Source: VRUE01 sp963728835 (GTDB lineage: Bacteria > Actinomycetota > Thermoleophilia > Solirubrobacterales > 70-9). From it: a DNA stretch of 64,000 nucleotides. The translations under genes and the position numbers were made by a program. This document shows positions 34,434-43,220 of this stretch, piece by piece (the first letter of the stretch is position 1; each line of letters opens with the position of its first letter). The notes under the pieces are model-generated. The model did not search any database. It worked only from the letters and a program-made list of their open reading frames with translations, and had not been told where the DNA came from. The stretch lies in NCBI GenBank assembly GCA_963728835.1, contig CAVSKZ010000002.1, positions 372,001 to 436,000 of the forward strand, read 5' to 3'.

Positions 34434-35125
34434 CCCTGCCCCGGGTAACGCCCAGCCGCGCGGCCTTCGCCGCGATCCTCGCCAAGGACCTGCGCGCCGA
34501 GCTGCGCACGCTGCAGTCGCTGCCGGCGATGGCGCTCTTCGCCACCACCACCTTCGTCGTCTTCCGCTTCGGCCTCGACCGCACCAGCCTCTCCGGCAGC
34601 CTCGCTTCGGGCGTGCTCTGGGCGACGCTGCTCTTCGCCGCCCTGCTCGGGGTCAACCGCCTCTTCGTCGCCGAGCGAGAGGAGGGCGGCTTCGACGCGA
34701 TCCGCCTCGCCCCGATCGACCGCAGCGCCCTCTTCGCCGCCAAGGCGGCGGCGCTGTTCGCCTACCTGGTGGTGCTGGAGCTGGTCGTGGTGCCGATCTT
34801 CGCCCTCTTCTTCCTCGACTCCGCGGCGCCGCTGGCGCCGCTGGCCGCCGTCCTGGTGCTCGCCGACCTCGGCATCGCCGCGACCGGCACGCTGATCTCC
34901 TCGATGGCGGTCCACTCGCGCGCCCGCGACCTGCTCGGCCCGCTCGTCCTCCTGCCCCTCCTCGTGCCGCTGATGATCGCCGCGACCGGCGCCAGCGAGC
35001 CGCTGCTGGCTTTGGGCGGACCCGGTTATGACCGCTTCGGGACCTGGCTGGCGGTGCTCTCCCTATACGATCTGATCTTCGGACTGGTCGGCTGGGCCGT
35101 CTTCGACTTCCTCCTGGAGGACTAG
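34430..35125 (+). CDS. ccmB: Heme exporter membrane protein CcmB
   Basis: A 231-residue protein with six predicted membrane helices (for example PAMALFATTTFVVFRFG, LLFAALLGVNRLF, YLVVLELVVVPIFALFF and LLGPLVLLPLLVPLMIAA). The motif RLFVAEREEGGFDAIRLAPI, where the loop meets the ATPase, is characteristic of CcmB, as is the conserved RARDLLGPLVLLPLLVP. It is the channel-like partner of CcmA. ATG 34430 overlaps the ccmA stop by four bases. It is followed after 31 bases by ccmC. Length and topology fit the family. Confidence 0.87.
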   Translation: MTLPRVTPSRAAFAAILAKDLRAELRTLQSLPAMALFATTTFVVFRFGLDRTSLSGSLASGVLWATLLFAALLGVNRLFVAEREEGGFDAIRLAPIDRSALFAAKAAALFAYLVVLELVVVPIFALFFLDSAAPLAPLAAVLVLADLGIAATGTLISSMAVHSRARDLLGPLVLLPLLVPLMIAATGASEPLLALGGPGYDRFGTWLAVLSLYDLIFGLVGWAVFDFLLED

Positions 35126-35156
35126 CGCGCAGACCCCTCTCACCCGCGAGAAACAC

Positions 35157-35879
35157 ATGTATGGCAAAGGACTGAGACCCCTCTCGATCGCGACCGTCGT
35201 GGCGATCGCCGCCGCCTTCTCGCTGGTCTTCTTCTACGCCCCGCTCGACGCCGACCAGGGCTTCGTCCAGAAGATCTTCTACATCCACGTGCCGCTGGCG
35301 ATCGTGGCGCTGATCGGCTTCGTCGTCGGCGCCGTCTTCGCGATCTTGCACCTGCGCAGCGGCGACCGCCGCTGGGACGCCTACTCCTACGTCTCGATCC
35401 ACATGTCGGTGATCTTCGGCGTCGCCGTGCTGATCACCGGCGCGATCTGGGCCAAGGCCTCCTGGGGCCACTGGTGGGTCTGGGACGAGCCGACCCTGGT
35501 CAGCTTCCTGATCGTCTTCCTGATGTACGCGACCTACTACCCCTTCCGCTACGCGATCGAAGACCCCGAGCGGCAGGCCCGCTACGCCTCGGTGTTCGCC
35601 GTCACCGCGGGCGCCTTCGTGCCGCTCAACTTCATGGCGGTGCGGCTGGCCGAGAGCCTCGTCCACCCGCGCGTCTTCGCGACTACCAACGGCGGCCTGC
35701 CCGGCTCGATGATGTTCACCTTCCTCGTCTGCCTGCTGGCGATGGCGCTGCTCTGGGTGACCCTGGTGAAGCTGGAGCTGACCGCGAAGAGCGCTTCGGG
35801 GCAGCTGAAGCGCCTGCGCCGCGCCCTCGACGCGCCGGCCGCCGGCGCGGGCTCGCGGATCGCCCCGGAGGTGAGCTAG
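35157..35879 (+). CDS. ccmC: Heme handling protein CcmC
   Basis: A 240-residue, six-helix heme protein of the HHP family. The tryptophan-rich heme-binding WWD motif appears as SWGHWWVWDEPTLVSF. Flanking histidines (IFYIHVPLAI and YVSIHMSVIF) match the axial ligands seen in CcmC. It loads heme for delivery to cytochrome c in the outer face of the membrane. Its stop is directly followed by ccmD. CcmE, CcmF and CcmH are not in this window. The start ATG 35157 has only a weak gcgag Shine-Dalgarno sequence. Confidence 0.9.
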   Translation: MYGKGLRPLSIATVVAIAAAFSLVFFYAPLDADQGFVQKIFYIHVPLAIVALIGFVVGAVFAILHLRSGDRRWDAYSYVSIHMSVIFGVAVLITGAIWAKASWGHWWVWDEPTLVSFLIVFLMYATYYPFRYAIEDPERQARYASVFAVTAGAFVPLNFMAVRLAESLVHPRVFATTNGGLPGSMMFTFLVCLLAMALLWVTLVKLELTAKSASGQLKRLRRALDAPAAGAGSRIAPEVS

Positions 35880-36104
35880 ATGGACTTCCTGCCCCTTGCC
35901 GCCCCCGCCCTGCCGCTCGACGAGGCCGGCCGCTACGTCGCCGGCGCCTACGTCGTCTTCCTCCTCCTGCTCGTCGTCTACGTCTCGATCATGGCGGCGA
36001 AACTGCAGCGGATGGAGCGGGAGCTGCGAGAGCTTGCGGGCTTCGCCGAAAATCGCGCCAACGGCGAGGCGTCGGCGCCCGAGCGCGAGGAGGTGAGCGC
36101 CTGA
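35880..36104 (+). CDS. ccmD: CcmD-like small membrane protein
   Basis: A 74-residue protein with one membrane helix (YVVFLLLLVVYVSIMAAKLQ) and a charged cytoplasmic tail with possible coiled coil (KLQRMERELRELAGFA). Position, size and topology fit CcmD, which stabilises CcmABC and releases loaded CcmE. Sequence conservation in CcmD is low, so the name rests on context. It begins one base after the ccmC stop, and its own stop overlaps the hemA start as TGATG. Confidence 0.7.
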   Translation: MDFLPLAAPALPLDEAGRYVAGAYVVFLLLLVVYVSIMAAKLQRMERELRELAGFAENRANGEASAPEREEVSA

Positions 36105-37432
36105 TGTCTGAGCTTCTCGCCCTCGGCGTCTCCCACAAGACCGCTCCGCTCGACCTGCGCGAGCGCCTCTCGCTTACGGAGGGTCGCGCGGCGGGGGCGC
36201 TGCGGGATCTGACCGACGTGGCCGGCATCCACGAGGCGGCGGCGATCTCGACCTGCAACCGCACCGAGCTCTACCTCGTCGTCTCCGACCCGGTCGAGGC
36301 CGAGTCCACGGCGCTGGGCGTGCTCACCCGCCAGGCCGAGCTCCGCCCCACCGAGCTGCTCGGCCACCTCTACTCGCTGCGCTCCGGCGAGGCCGTTCGC
36401 CATCTCTTCCGCGTCACCGCCGGGCTCGACTCGATGATCGTCGGCGAGGCCGAGATCCAGGGCCAGGTCAAGCGAGCCTACGAGCTGGCCCTGGTCGAGG
36501 GCGCCACCGGCCCGGTCCTCAATCGCCTCTTCCGCGGTGCCCTGGCGGCCGGGGGGCGCGCTCGCGAGGAGACCGGGATCAGCGAGAAGAACGTCTCGAT
36601 CCCCTCGGTCGCGGTCGACCTGGCGCGGCGCACCCTCGGCGACCTCGCCGAGCGGCGCGTGCTGGTGGTCGGGGCCGGCGAGACGGCCGAGCTGGTCGCC
36701 CGCGCCCTGGTCCGGCGCGGCGCCGCCACCGTCTTCGTCGCCAATCGCCACTACGACCGGGCGATCGGGCTCGCCCAGCGCTTCCAGGGGAACGCGGTCC
36801 GCTTCGAGGATCTGCCCGAGCAGCTCGAGCAGGCCGACATCGTCGTCTCCGCGACCAACTCGCCCCACCACATCGTCGAGCGCGATGAGCTCGAGCAGGT
36901 GATGAGGACGCGCGAGGGGCGGGCGCTGCTGCTGGTCGACATCGCGGTGCCGCGCGACATCGAGCCGGCCTGCCGCGAGATCGCCGGCGTCAGCCTTCAC
37001 GACATCGACGACGTCCAGCAGATCGTCGCCCGCAACACCGGTGGCCGCGAGGCCGAGGCGAAGCGGGCGGAGCGACTGCTCGACGCCGAGCAGGACCGCT
37101 TCGAGCGCTGGCTCTCCTCGCTCGAGGTGGTGCCGACGATCGCGGCGCTGCGCGAGCGCGCCGACGAGATCGTGCGCCGGGTCCTCGCCGAGAACGACCC
37201 GCGCTGGGAGAGCCTCGGCGAGGCCGATCGCGAGCGGGTGAGCGCGATGGCGAAGGCGATCGCCTCGCGGCTACTGCACGAGCCGACCCTGCGGATGAAG
37301 CGCTCGGCCGGGAGCGACGAGGCCTACCTCTACGTCAGCGCCCTCCGCGAGCTCTTCGGGCTCGACGTGGAGACCGAGCCGGAGGCCGAGGGCGCGTCGA
37401 ACGTGACTGAGCTGCGCCGCAAGTCGACTTGA
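36104..37432 (+). CDS. hemA: Glutamyl-tRNA reductase
   Basis: A 442-residue enzyme reducing glutamyl-tRNA(Glu) to glutamate-1-semialdehyde, the first step of C5-pathway tetrapyrrole synthesis. The catalytic cysteine is Cys51 in STCNRTELYL. GVSHKTAPLDLRER at the N-terminus, the NADPH-binding region (LVVGAGETAELVARALVRRGA) and the C-terminal dimerisation helix are present. It begins at ATG 36104, overlapping ccmD, and ends in a four-base overlap with hemC (TTGA). Coupling heme synthesis to the heme exporter is notable. Length is standard. Confidence 0.94.
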   Translation: MSELLALGVSHKTAPLDLRERLSLTEGRAAGALRDLTDVAGIHEAAAISTCNRTELYLVVSDPVEAESTALGVLTRQAELRPTELLGHLYSLRSGEAVRHLFRVTAGLDSMIVGEAEIQGQVKRAYELALVEGATGPVLNRLFRGALAAGGRAREETGISEKNVSIPSVAVDLARRTLGDLAERRVLVVGAGETAELVARALVRRGAATVFVANRHYDRAIGLAQRFQGNAVRFEDLPEQLEQADIVVSATNSPHHIVERDELEQVMRTREGRALLLVDIAVPRDIEPACREIAGVSLHDIDDVQQIVARNTGGREAEAKRAERLLDAEQDRFERWLSSLEVVPTIAALRERADEIVRRVLAENDPRWESLGEADRERVSAMAKAIASRLLHEPTLRMKRSAGSDEAYLYVSALRELFGLDVETEPEAEGASNVTELRRKST

Positions 37433-38310
37433 CGCTGCGCATCGCCACCCGGGGCAGCGCGCTCGCCCTGGCGCAGGCGGGACAGGTCGCCGAGATGCTG
37501 GGAGGCGCCGCGCTGGTCGAGGTCTCCTCCGACGGAGAGCCGGGCGACAAGGCCCGCTTCGTGCGCGGGGTCGAGCAGGCACTGCTCAACGGTGAGGCGG
37601 ACGTCGGGGTCCACTCGGCCAAGGACGTGCCGGCCGAGCTGACCGAGGGCCTGATGCTCTCCTCCGTCCCGCCCCGCGAGGATCCAGCGGATGCCTGGAT
37701 CGGCATCGGCTCGTCGCTTGACGACGTCCCCGAGGGAGCCAAAGTCGGCACCGCCAGCCTGCGCCGTCGCGCCCAGTTGCTCGCGTCCCGGCCCGACCTC
37801 GACGTAGGCGAGCTGCACGGCAACGTCGACACCCGGCTGCGCAAGCTGGCCGAGGGGGAGCTCGACGCGATCGTGCTTGCCGTCGCCGGCCTGCGGCGGC
37901 TGGGACGCGATAGCGAGATCGCCTTTGCACTGTCAAGCCAGACGATGACGCCGGCGGCGGGCCAGGGCGCGCTGTTGCTGCAGACCCGCGACGGCGATGA
38001 CGGGGCGCTGCAAGCCGTCGAACCGATCAACGAGGGCATCGCCATGCGCGAGCTGACCGCGGAGCGCACCGTCGTTTCGCTGCTGGGCGCAACCTGCAAC
38101 AGCCCCCTGGGCGTGCACGCAAAAATCGACTCGACCTCCAGCCAGATGCGCATCGATGCCTTCGTCGGCCTCCCGGACGGCAGCGAGTGGCTTCGCGACC
38201 GGATCGATGGCAACTCGGCTGAGCCGACCCTGCTCGGCGCCGAACTTGCCCAGCGACTCCTTGTCACAGGCGCCCGCGATCTGCTCGACCAAGCCGAGGC
38301 GATGGCATGA
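37429..38310 (+). CDS. hemC: Hydroxymethylbilane synthase (porphobilinogen deaminase)
   Basis: A 293-residue enzyme polymerising four porphobilinogens. It shows the N-terminal LRIATRGSALALAQAG, VHSAKDVPAEL, the dipyrromethane-cofactor-binding cysteine in LGATCNSPLGVHA and the catalytic DIVE-like region. TTG 37429 is the start, overlapping the hemA stop; the end overlaps the cobA-hemD ATG by four bases. hemB is not in this window although its product feeds this step. The gene is slightly shorter than the 310 residues common in other bacteria. Confidence 0.93.
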   Translation: MTLRIATRGSALALAQAGQVAEMLGGAALVEVSSDGEPGDKARFVRGVEQALLNGEADVGVHSAKDVPAELTEGLMLSSVPPREDPADAWIGIGSSLDDVPEGAKVGTASLRRRAQLLASRPDLDVGELHGNVDTRLRKLAEGELDAIVLAVAGLRRLGRDSEIAFALSSQTMTPAAGQGALLLQTRDGDDGALQAVEPINEGIAMRELTAERTVVSLLGATCNSPLGVHAKIDSTSSQMRIDAFVGLPDGSEWLRDRIDGNSAEPTLLGAELAQRLLVTGARDLLDQAEAMA

Positions 38311-39815
38311 GCGCACGTAGCGGGGTCGTCTACCTGGTCGGGGCAGGGCCGGGGGACCCGGGGCTGATGACTGCACGGGCGCTGGAGCTGATCGGCTCGG
38401 CGGACGCGGTCTTCTACGACCGGCTGATCCCATCGGGGGCGCTCGACGGGGCGCGGGAGGACGCCGAGCTCGTCTACGTCGGCAAGGCGCCGGGCCGCCC
38501 CTCGATGTCGCAGGAGGAGATCGGCGCAAGATTGGTCGAGGCGGGACAGGCCGGCAAGAGCGTCGTGCGGCTGAAGGGCGGCGACCCGTTCGTCTTCGGC
38601 CGCGGCGGCGAGGAGGGTGAAGCGCTGCGCGCCGCCGGGGTCGAGTTCGAGGTGGTTCCGGGAGTGACGGCCGGAGTGGCCGCAACCGCCTACGCCGGCA
38701 TCCCGGTCACCCACCGCGACGACGCCTCGGCCGTTGCCTTCGTCACCGGCCACGAGGACCCCGGGAAGGATGAGAGCGCGATCGACTGGGACGCCCTCGC
38801 CCGCTTTCCCGGCACCCTCGTCTTCTACATGGGCGTCAGGCGCCTCGCCGCCAACGCGGCCGCGCTGATCGCGGCGGGACGCGATCCCGAGGAGCCCGCA
38901 GCCGCGGTCGAACGGGGGACGATGGACGCGCAGCGCACGGTCGTCGCAACGCTCGGCACCCTGGCGGAGGCGGTCGAGCGCGAGGAGGTCGGCGCCCCGG
39001 CGCTGATAGTCGTCGGCCGGGTGGCCAGGCGGCGCGAGTCGCTTGCCTGGCTCGAGCGCCGTCCCCTGCATGGCCGCCGCGTCGTCGTCACCCGCGCCCG
39101 CGCGCAGGCGAGCGGCCTGGCCGCGACGTTGCGCGGCCTCGGGGCCGAGGTGGTCGAGCTGCCGGCGATCCGGATCGAGCCGCGGATCGAGCGCGAGGAG
39201 GTGCGCGTCGCCGTCGACTCGATTCGCGAGTACGCCCTGGTCTGCGTGACCAGCCCCAACGGCGGGCGGCTGCTGTTCGAGGCGCTGCGAGAGAAGGGCC
39301 TCGACGCGCGCGCCCTCGCCGGCGCGACGGTCGCGGCGATCGGTCCCGGCACCGCGAGGGAGCTCGCCGCGAACGGGATCGTGGCCGACGTCGTCCCGGA
39401 TGAGTTCGTCGCCGAGGCGCTGGTCGAAGCGCTCGGCGAGGTCGACGTCGCGGGGCGCAAAATCCTCATCGCTCGCGCCGCCGAGGCCCGCGACGTCCTC
39501 CCCGACGCCCTGCGCGAGCGCGGTGCCGAGGTCGACGTCGTCTCCCTCTACGAGACGGTTCGGGAGCAGCCATCCGACGAGACGGTCGAGGCCGCCCAGG
39601 GTGCCGACTACGTCACCTTCACCTCCTCGTCGACCGTGCGCAACCTGACCGAGGCCCTCGGGGACCGGTTCCCCAACGGCGCGAGGGTCATCTCGATCGG
39701 CCCGGTCACCAGCGAGGCCGCCCGGGCCGCCGGTCTAGAGGTCCACGCCGAAGCCGACCCCCACGACGTCGACGGCCTCCTCGCCGCCCTCCTCGCCGAC
39801 GCCACCGGCCGCTAG
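38307..39815 (+). CDS. cobA-hemD: Uroporphyrinogen-III C-methyltransferase / uroporphyrinogen-III synthase fusion
   Basis: A 502-residue bifunctional protein. Residues about 1-245 are an SAM-dependent uroporphyrinogen methyltransferase (VYLVGAGPGDPGLMT, VRLKGGDPFVFGRGGEE, VVPGVTAGVAATAYAGIPVTHR). Residues about 255-500 are the HemD domain, which closes and flips ring D (GRRVVVTRARAQASGLA, VTSPNGGRLLFEAL, VSLYETV). It yields precorrin-2 for siroheme or cobalamin and uroporphyrinogen-III for heme. Starts at ATG 38307 overlapping hemC and precedes birA by seven bases. Confidence 0.93.
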   Translation: MSARSGVVYLVGAGPGDPGLMTARALELIGSADAVFYDRLIPSGALDGAREDAELVYVGKAPGRPSMSQEEIGARLVEAGQAGKSVVRLKGGDPFVFGRGGEEGEALRAAGVEFEVVPGVTAGVAATAYAGIPVTHRDDASAVAFVTGHEDPGKDESAIDWDALARFPGTLVFYMGVRRLAANAAALIAAGRDPEEPAAAVERGTMDAQRTVVATLGTLAEAVEREEVGAPALIVVGRVARRRESLAWLERRPLHGRRVVVTRARAQASGLAATLRGLGAEVVELPAIRIEPRIEREEVRVAVDSIREYALVCVTSPNGGRLLFEALREKGLDARALAGATVAAIGPGTARELAANGIVADVVPDEFVAEALVEALGEVDVAGRKILIARAAEARDVLPDALRERGAEVDVVSLYETVREQPSDETVEAAQGADYVTFTSSSTVRNLTEALGDRFPNGARVISIGPVTSEAARAAGLEVHAEADPHDVDGLLAALLADATGR

Positions 39816-39822
39816 AGGCGAG

Positions 39823-40584
39823 ATGGTGTTCGGCGCGCCGCATAGGCATTACAGGGTCACGGACTCGACCAACGACCGGGCGCGGGAGCTGGCCGAGGCG
39901 GGGGCGCCAGGCGGGACGGTCCTCACCGCCCGCGAACAGACCGCGGGGCGCGGGCGCCAGGGCCGGGTCTGGACCGCGCCCGAGGGCAAGGCTCTGCTCT
40001 ACTCGGCGATCCTCCGCCCCCTCGACGAGCGCCACCTCCTGTTGCCGCTGTCCGTACCGCTCGCCGTCTGCGCCGCCGCCGAGGAGCTGCGTCCGGGCAT
40101 CGAGTGCCAGGTCAAGTGGCCCAACGACGTCTGGCTCGAAGGACGCAAGCTCTCCGGAATCCTGATCGAGGCGAAACCACAAGAGCGATGGGCGGTGATC
40201 GGCATCGGCCTCAACCTCTCGATCGAGCAGCACGAATTCCCCGACGACCTTCGCCAGCCCGCGATCTCGCTCTTCGGCACGACGACGGAGACTCGGGGGG
40301 GGTCCCGCCGGAGCCTCCCCCCTGTTGCTCCGCCGGGACCCCCCCCGAGTCTCCCTACCGCCGCGCAAGTCCTAAGCCGCCACCTGGACCGCTGGGTCTA
40401 TGCCGCCGAAGACGAGGTCCTGGAGGAGTGGCGCTCTCGCGACGGCCTACTTGGGCGCGAGATCAGCTGGGAGGACGGCTCAGGAGTCGCCGACGGCATC
40501 GACGACCGCGGCAACCTCGTCGTCGCCGTCGCCGGGGGAAGTCGCGTCAGCCTCGGCGCGGGAGAGGTCCAGCTCCGCATCTGA
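39823..40584 (+). CDS. birA: Biotin-[acetyl-CoA-carboxylase] ligase with palindromic in-frame insert
   Basis: A 253-residue group I biotin protein ligase without the DNA-binding domain. The core is intact: DSTNDRARELA, the biotinyl-AMP loop GRGRQGRVWTAPEGKALLYS, KWPNDVWLEGRKLSGILIEA and the GIGLNLS region, then the small SH3-like C-terminal domain. Between FGTTTE and PTAAQVLSRHL lies a stretch of 22 codons (TRGGSRRSLPPVAPPGPPPS) coming entirely from a 66-bp palindrome at 40288-40353. The last 105 bases overlap the 3' end of the convergent helicase gene. It is the likely last gene of the hem run. Confidence 0.88.
   Translation: MVFGAPHRHYRVTDSTNDRARELAEAGAPGGTVLTAREQTAGRGRQGRVWTAPEGKALLYSAILRPLDERHLLLPLSVPLAVCAAAEELRPGIECQVKWPNDVWLEGRKLSGILIEAKPQERWAVIGIGLNLSIEQHEFPDDLRQPAISLFGTTTETRGGSRRSLPPVAPPGPPPSLPTAAQVLSRHLDRWVYAAEDEVLEEWRSRDGLLGREISWEDGSGVADGIDDRGNLVVAVAGGSRVSLGAGEVQLRI
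40288..40353. repeat. 66-bp palindromic repeat inserted in frame inside birA
   Basis: The 26-base arms (40288-40313 and 40328-40353) are reverse complements with a single mismatch, built on ctcggggggggtcccgcc, around a 14-base loop. Total length is exactly 22 codons, so the frame is kept. An intergenic palindrome of equal arm length and similar core lies at 9383-9450. The inserted peptide is Pro/Arg/Ser-rich. Confidence 0.8.
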
Positions 40585-43062
40585 GCTCCCGTTCGACTCG
40601 GCGTCCCGGTCGCGACCCGGGTCCTTCTTCGCACCGCCTCGCCTTGCCTCGCCGCCTTTCTTGGCCGACCGTTTCTTGTTCGGGCGCTTGCGCCGTTTGC
40701 CGCCTTTGGGGAAGTTGCGCAGCAGCTCGCGGGCGATCGCCGAGGGTTTGCGGGCCATTCGCATGCGGGCGCCGCGCAGGACCTCTTCCCCCTCCGGCGT
40801 GTGCGACACCGAGGCGGCGAGCAGCGCCACCGCCAGGCGCCGGTCCTGTTTGCGCGCGGCGTGGACCAGCCGCCGCGCGTTGCGACCGTGCGCGCGGCCG
40901 GAGGAGTTGACGAGCAGGCCGAGCAGTCGCTTGGTCTCCGGCCAGCGCTGCACCGCATACTCTTCGTGCAGCTCGCGCGTGTAGGAGGCGAGGCGCCAGA
41001 CCCAGGCCTGTGCCTGGTCGCGACGGCCGATCCGCTTGTCGACCAGCGACTGCAGCAGCGTTTTCGTTCCCGCGCGGCGGTCGTCCCGGGTCCAGGTGCC
41101 GACGATGTCGATCGCGTCGTCGAAGGCCTCGGCGTCGCCGAGGTCGGCGATCTCGCTCAGTGCTTTCAGCTTCAGCTGCGAGTTGCGGTTGCGCTGCACG
41201 CAGGTGAGCAGGAAGCGGCGGCGCAGCTCGGTCGAGCGCGAGGCCTGGAGGATCGCCCGCGCCCGGCGCCATCCCTGCGGGTTGACCCGCGCTCCGGCCA
41301 GCGCCGCCCAGGCGTGCTGCTCGGCGTGGTCGAGGTTGTCGACGGCGATCCGCCACATCTCGCGTTCGAGCACCTGCATGCGGCGTTCCTCGTTGTCGGA
41401 GACGGGGACGATCCGCCGCTCGACCCGGATCCGCCGCCCGCGCGCACGGCGCACGGGGCCGATCACGATCGCGCCGCCGCGGTAGACGTCGCGGTCGAGC
41501 AGGCTGTGCAGGGTGACGATCGCCTCGTCGTGGGTCGTCGCCGGGTGGACGAAGTCGATCACCAGGCCGGCCTCCTTGCCCGGCGCGCGCCGGGTGACGC
41601 GGCCGACCCGCTGCTGGTAGATACGCCGTGAGGCGGTCGGCGCCAGGTGCATGCAGAGCGTCGCCCGCGGCGAGTTCCAGCCCTCGGCGAGCAGCATCGC
41701 GTTGCAGAGCACGTCGACCTCGCCGCGCTCGAAGCCGGCGAGGATCTCCGCCAGTTCGCGCTTCGGCGTCTCGCCGGAGACGGCGCGGGCGGCGATGCCG
41801 GCGTCCTGCAGCGCCCGGGCGACGTTCTTCGCGTGCTGCACGCCGGCCGTGTAGAGGACGCCCGGCATCCCGGCGAAGCGCGTCTTGTAGAGGTCGGCGA
41901 TCGCCACGTTGAACGGCTCCTGGTCCAGCAGCGCGGCCAGCTCCTCCTGGTCGAAGTCCTGGTCGACCTCACCTTTTCGCAGCGGCACCTTGGCGATCGT
42001 CCGCACCCCCGGCCCGGGCGGGATCCGCATGCAGCGCAGCGGCGAGATCACGCCGCGGCGCGCCGCCTGGATCAGGTCGAAGCGGGAGGTCTGTGTCGGG
42101 AAGAGGTCGGTGACGTGGCGCGCGATCAGGGCGCCGGTCGCGGTCATCCCGATGAAGACTGGGCCGACCCAGGCGCGGATGCAGGCGCTCGTCTTCTCGC
42201 CCAGAGCGGTGTGCGCCTCGTCGCAGATCACGATCGAGTAGGCGTCGGAGATCTTCTTGTGGTTGCGCACGAACCACTGGTAGGTCTCGACCGTGACCGG
42301 GCCGTCGGGGTCGTCGCGGCCGTCGAGCAGCGGCGGGCGCAGGCGCTCCTTGTAGCCGCGGTCGGAGATCTCGCCGATGAACTGGTCGACCAGGTTGCGG
42401 CGATGGGTGAGGATCAGCACCCCGCCGGTGCGGGAGGCGTCGATGAAGCCGACCGCGGCGACCGTCTTGCCGGCGCCGGTCGCGTGCTCGAACCAGAAGC
42501 GCCGCTCGGCGCCGGGGTCCTCCGGCGCCTCCTCGATCGTCTCCTCCTCGTCGTCGGCCGGCGCCTCCTCCCAGTCCTGCGGCTCCTCGTCGGGGGCGAG
42601 CTCCTCGTCCTCCAGGGCCTCCTCGCCGTCCTCGGCCCCCTCCTCCGCAGCCGCGGCCGGAGCCTTCTCGGCCACCTCGACCGCGCCGTTGCCGTTGGCC
42701 TCGCCGGCGATCGCGACCTGCTGCTCGGCCATCAGCTCGGTCAGCGTGCCCGAGAGGGCGTCGACCTGGTGCGGGTTGAGCTCGGCGCCGTCGCGCAGCT
42801 TCGGCGGCTCCTCGGCAAGCAGCCGCTCCAGCCCCAGCAGCAGGGAGAAGTCGCGACGCCACTGGATCGAGGGGTCCTCGGCGCCGTCGTCGAGCTCCTG
42901 CAGGGCGCGGTCGAGCGCGCGGCGCCGGGCGGTCCCGGGCGCGAGCGCCTCCGGCCCCTCGCCGTCGAGCAGGAAGGGCTCGCGGACGAACTTCGCCGCC
43001 CGCTCGATGTCGGCACTCGATGGAACTGCCGCCCGCGCGGCAACTTCGCTGGTCTTGGCCAT
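40480..43062 (-). CDS. Large DEAH-box helicase-family protein
   Basis: An 860-residue SF2 enzyme. An acidic, low-complexity region (about 140-210) precedes the helicase core: Walker A HATGAGKTVAAVG, the DEAH box IVICDEAHTAL, motif III GMTATGA and the C-terminal motif VI segment QQRVGRVTRRAPG. It resembles the helicase part of type I/III restriction-like and phage-type ATPases, but no nuclease or methylase is present. The C-terminus is a highly basic tail (GKRRKRPNKKRSAKKGG) then an acidic end. ATG 43062 (MAKTSEV) is preferred. Substrate and role unknown; nucleic acid remodelling is inferred. Confidence 0.8.
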   Translation of the reverse strand: MAKTSEVAARAAVPSSADIERAAKFVREPFLLDGEGPEALAPGTARRRALDRALQELDDGAEDPSIQWRRDFSLLLGLERLLAEEPPKLRDGAELNPHQVDALSGTLTELMAEQQVAIAGEANGNGAVEVAEKAPAAAAEEGAEDGEEALEDEELAPDEEPQDWEEAPADDEEETIEEAPEDPGAERRFWFEHATGAGKTVAAVGFIDASRTGGVLILTHRRNLVDQFIGEISDRGYKERLRPPLLDGRDDPDGPVTVETYQWFVRNHKKISDAYSIVICDEAHTALGEKTSACIRAWVGPVFIGMTATGALIARHVTDLFPTQTSRFDLIQAARRGVISPLRCMRIPPGPGVRTIAKVPLRKGEVDQDFDQEELAALLDQEPFNVAIADLYKTRFAGMPGVLYTAGVQHAKNVARALQDAGIAARAVSGETPKRELAEILAGFERGEVDVLCNAMLLAEGWNSPRATLCMHLAPTASRRIYQQRVGRVTRRAPGKEAGLVIDFVHPATTHDEAIVTLHSLLDRDVYRGGAIVIGPVRRARGRRIRVERRIVPVSDNEERRMQVLEREMWRIAVDNLDHAEQHAWAALAGARVNPQGWRRARAILQASRSTELRRRFLLTCVQRNRNSQLKLKALSEIADLGDAEAFDDAIDIVGTWTRDDRRAGTKTLLQSLVDKRIGRRDQAQAWVWRLASYTRELHEEYAVQRWPETKRLLGLLVNSSGRAHGRNARRLVHAARKQDRRLAVALLAASVSHTPEGEEVLRGARMRMARKPSAIARELLRNFPKGGKRRKRPNKKRSAKKGGEARRGGAKKDPGRDRDAESNGSSDAELDLSRAEADATSPGDGDDEVAAVVDAVGDS

Positions 43063-43220
43063 GAAGGCTTTCGGATTCCGTCCCCACCGCAACTCACGAT
43101 GGGCGGGGGCACTAGGACGAGGATGCCGGGAGTCTGCTTTCCGCTCCCCCCAGCGCTCTCAGCGGCTTGCATCGCAGATGCGAACCGAACGTACGTATTG
43201 TACTCACGGAATTGGAGAAA

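Noticed and set aside
43167..43220. Longer N-terminus for the TlpA-like protein
   Set aside because: The upstream 18 codons lack signal character, while ATG 43221 has ggag at good spacing and begins directly on a lipoprotein signal.
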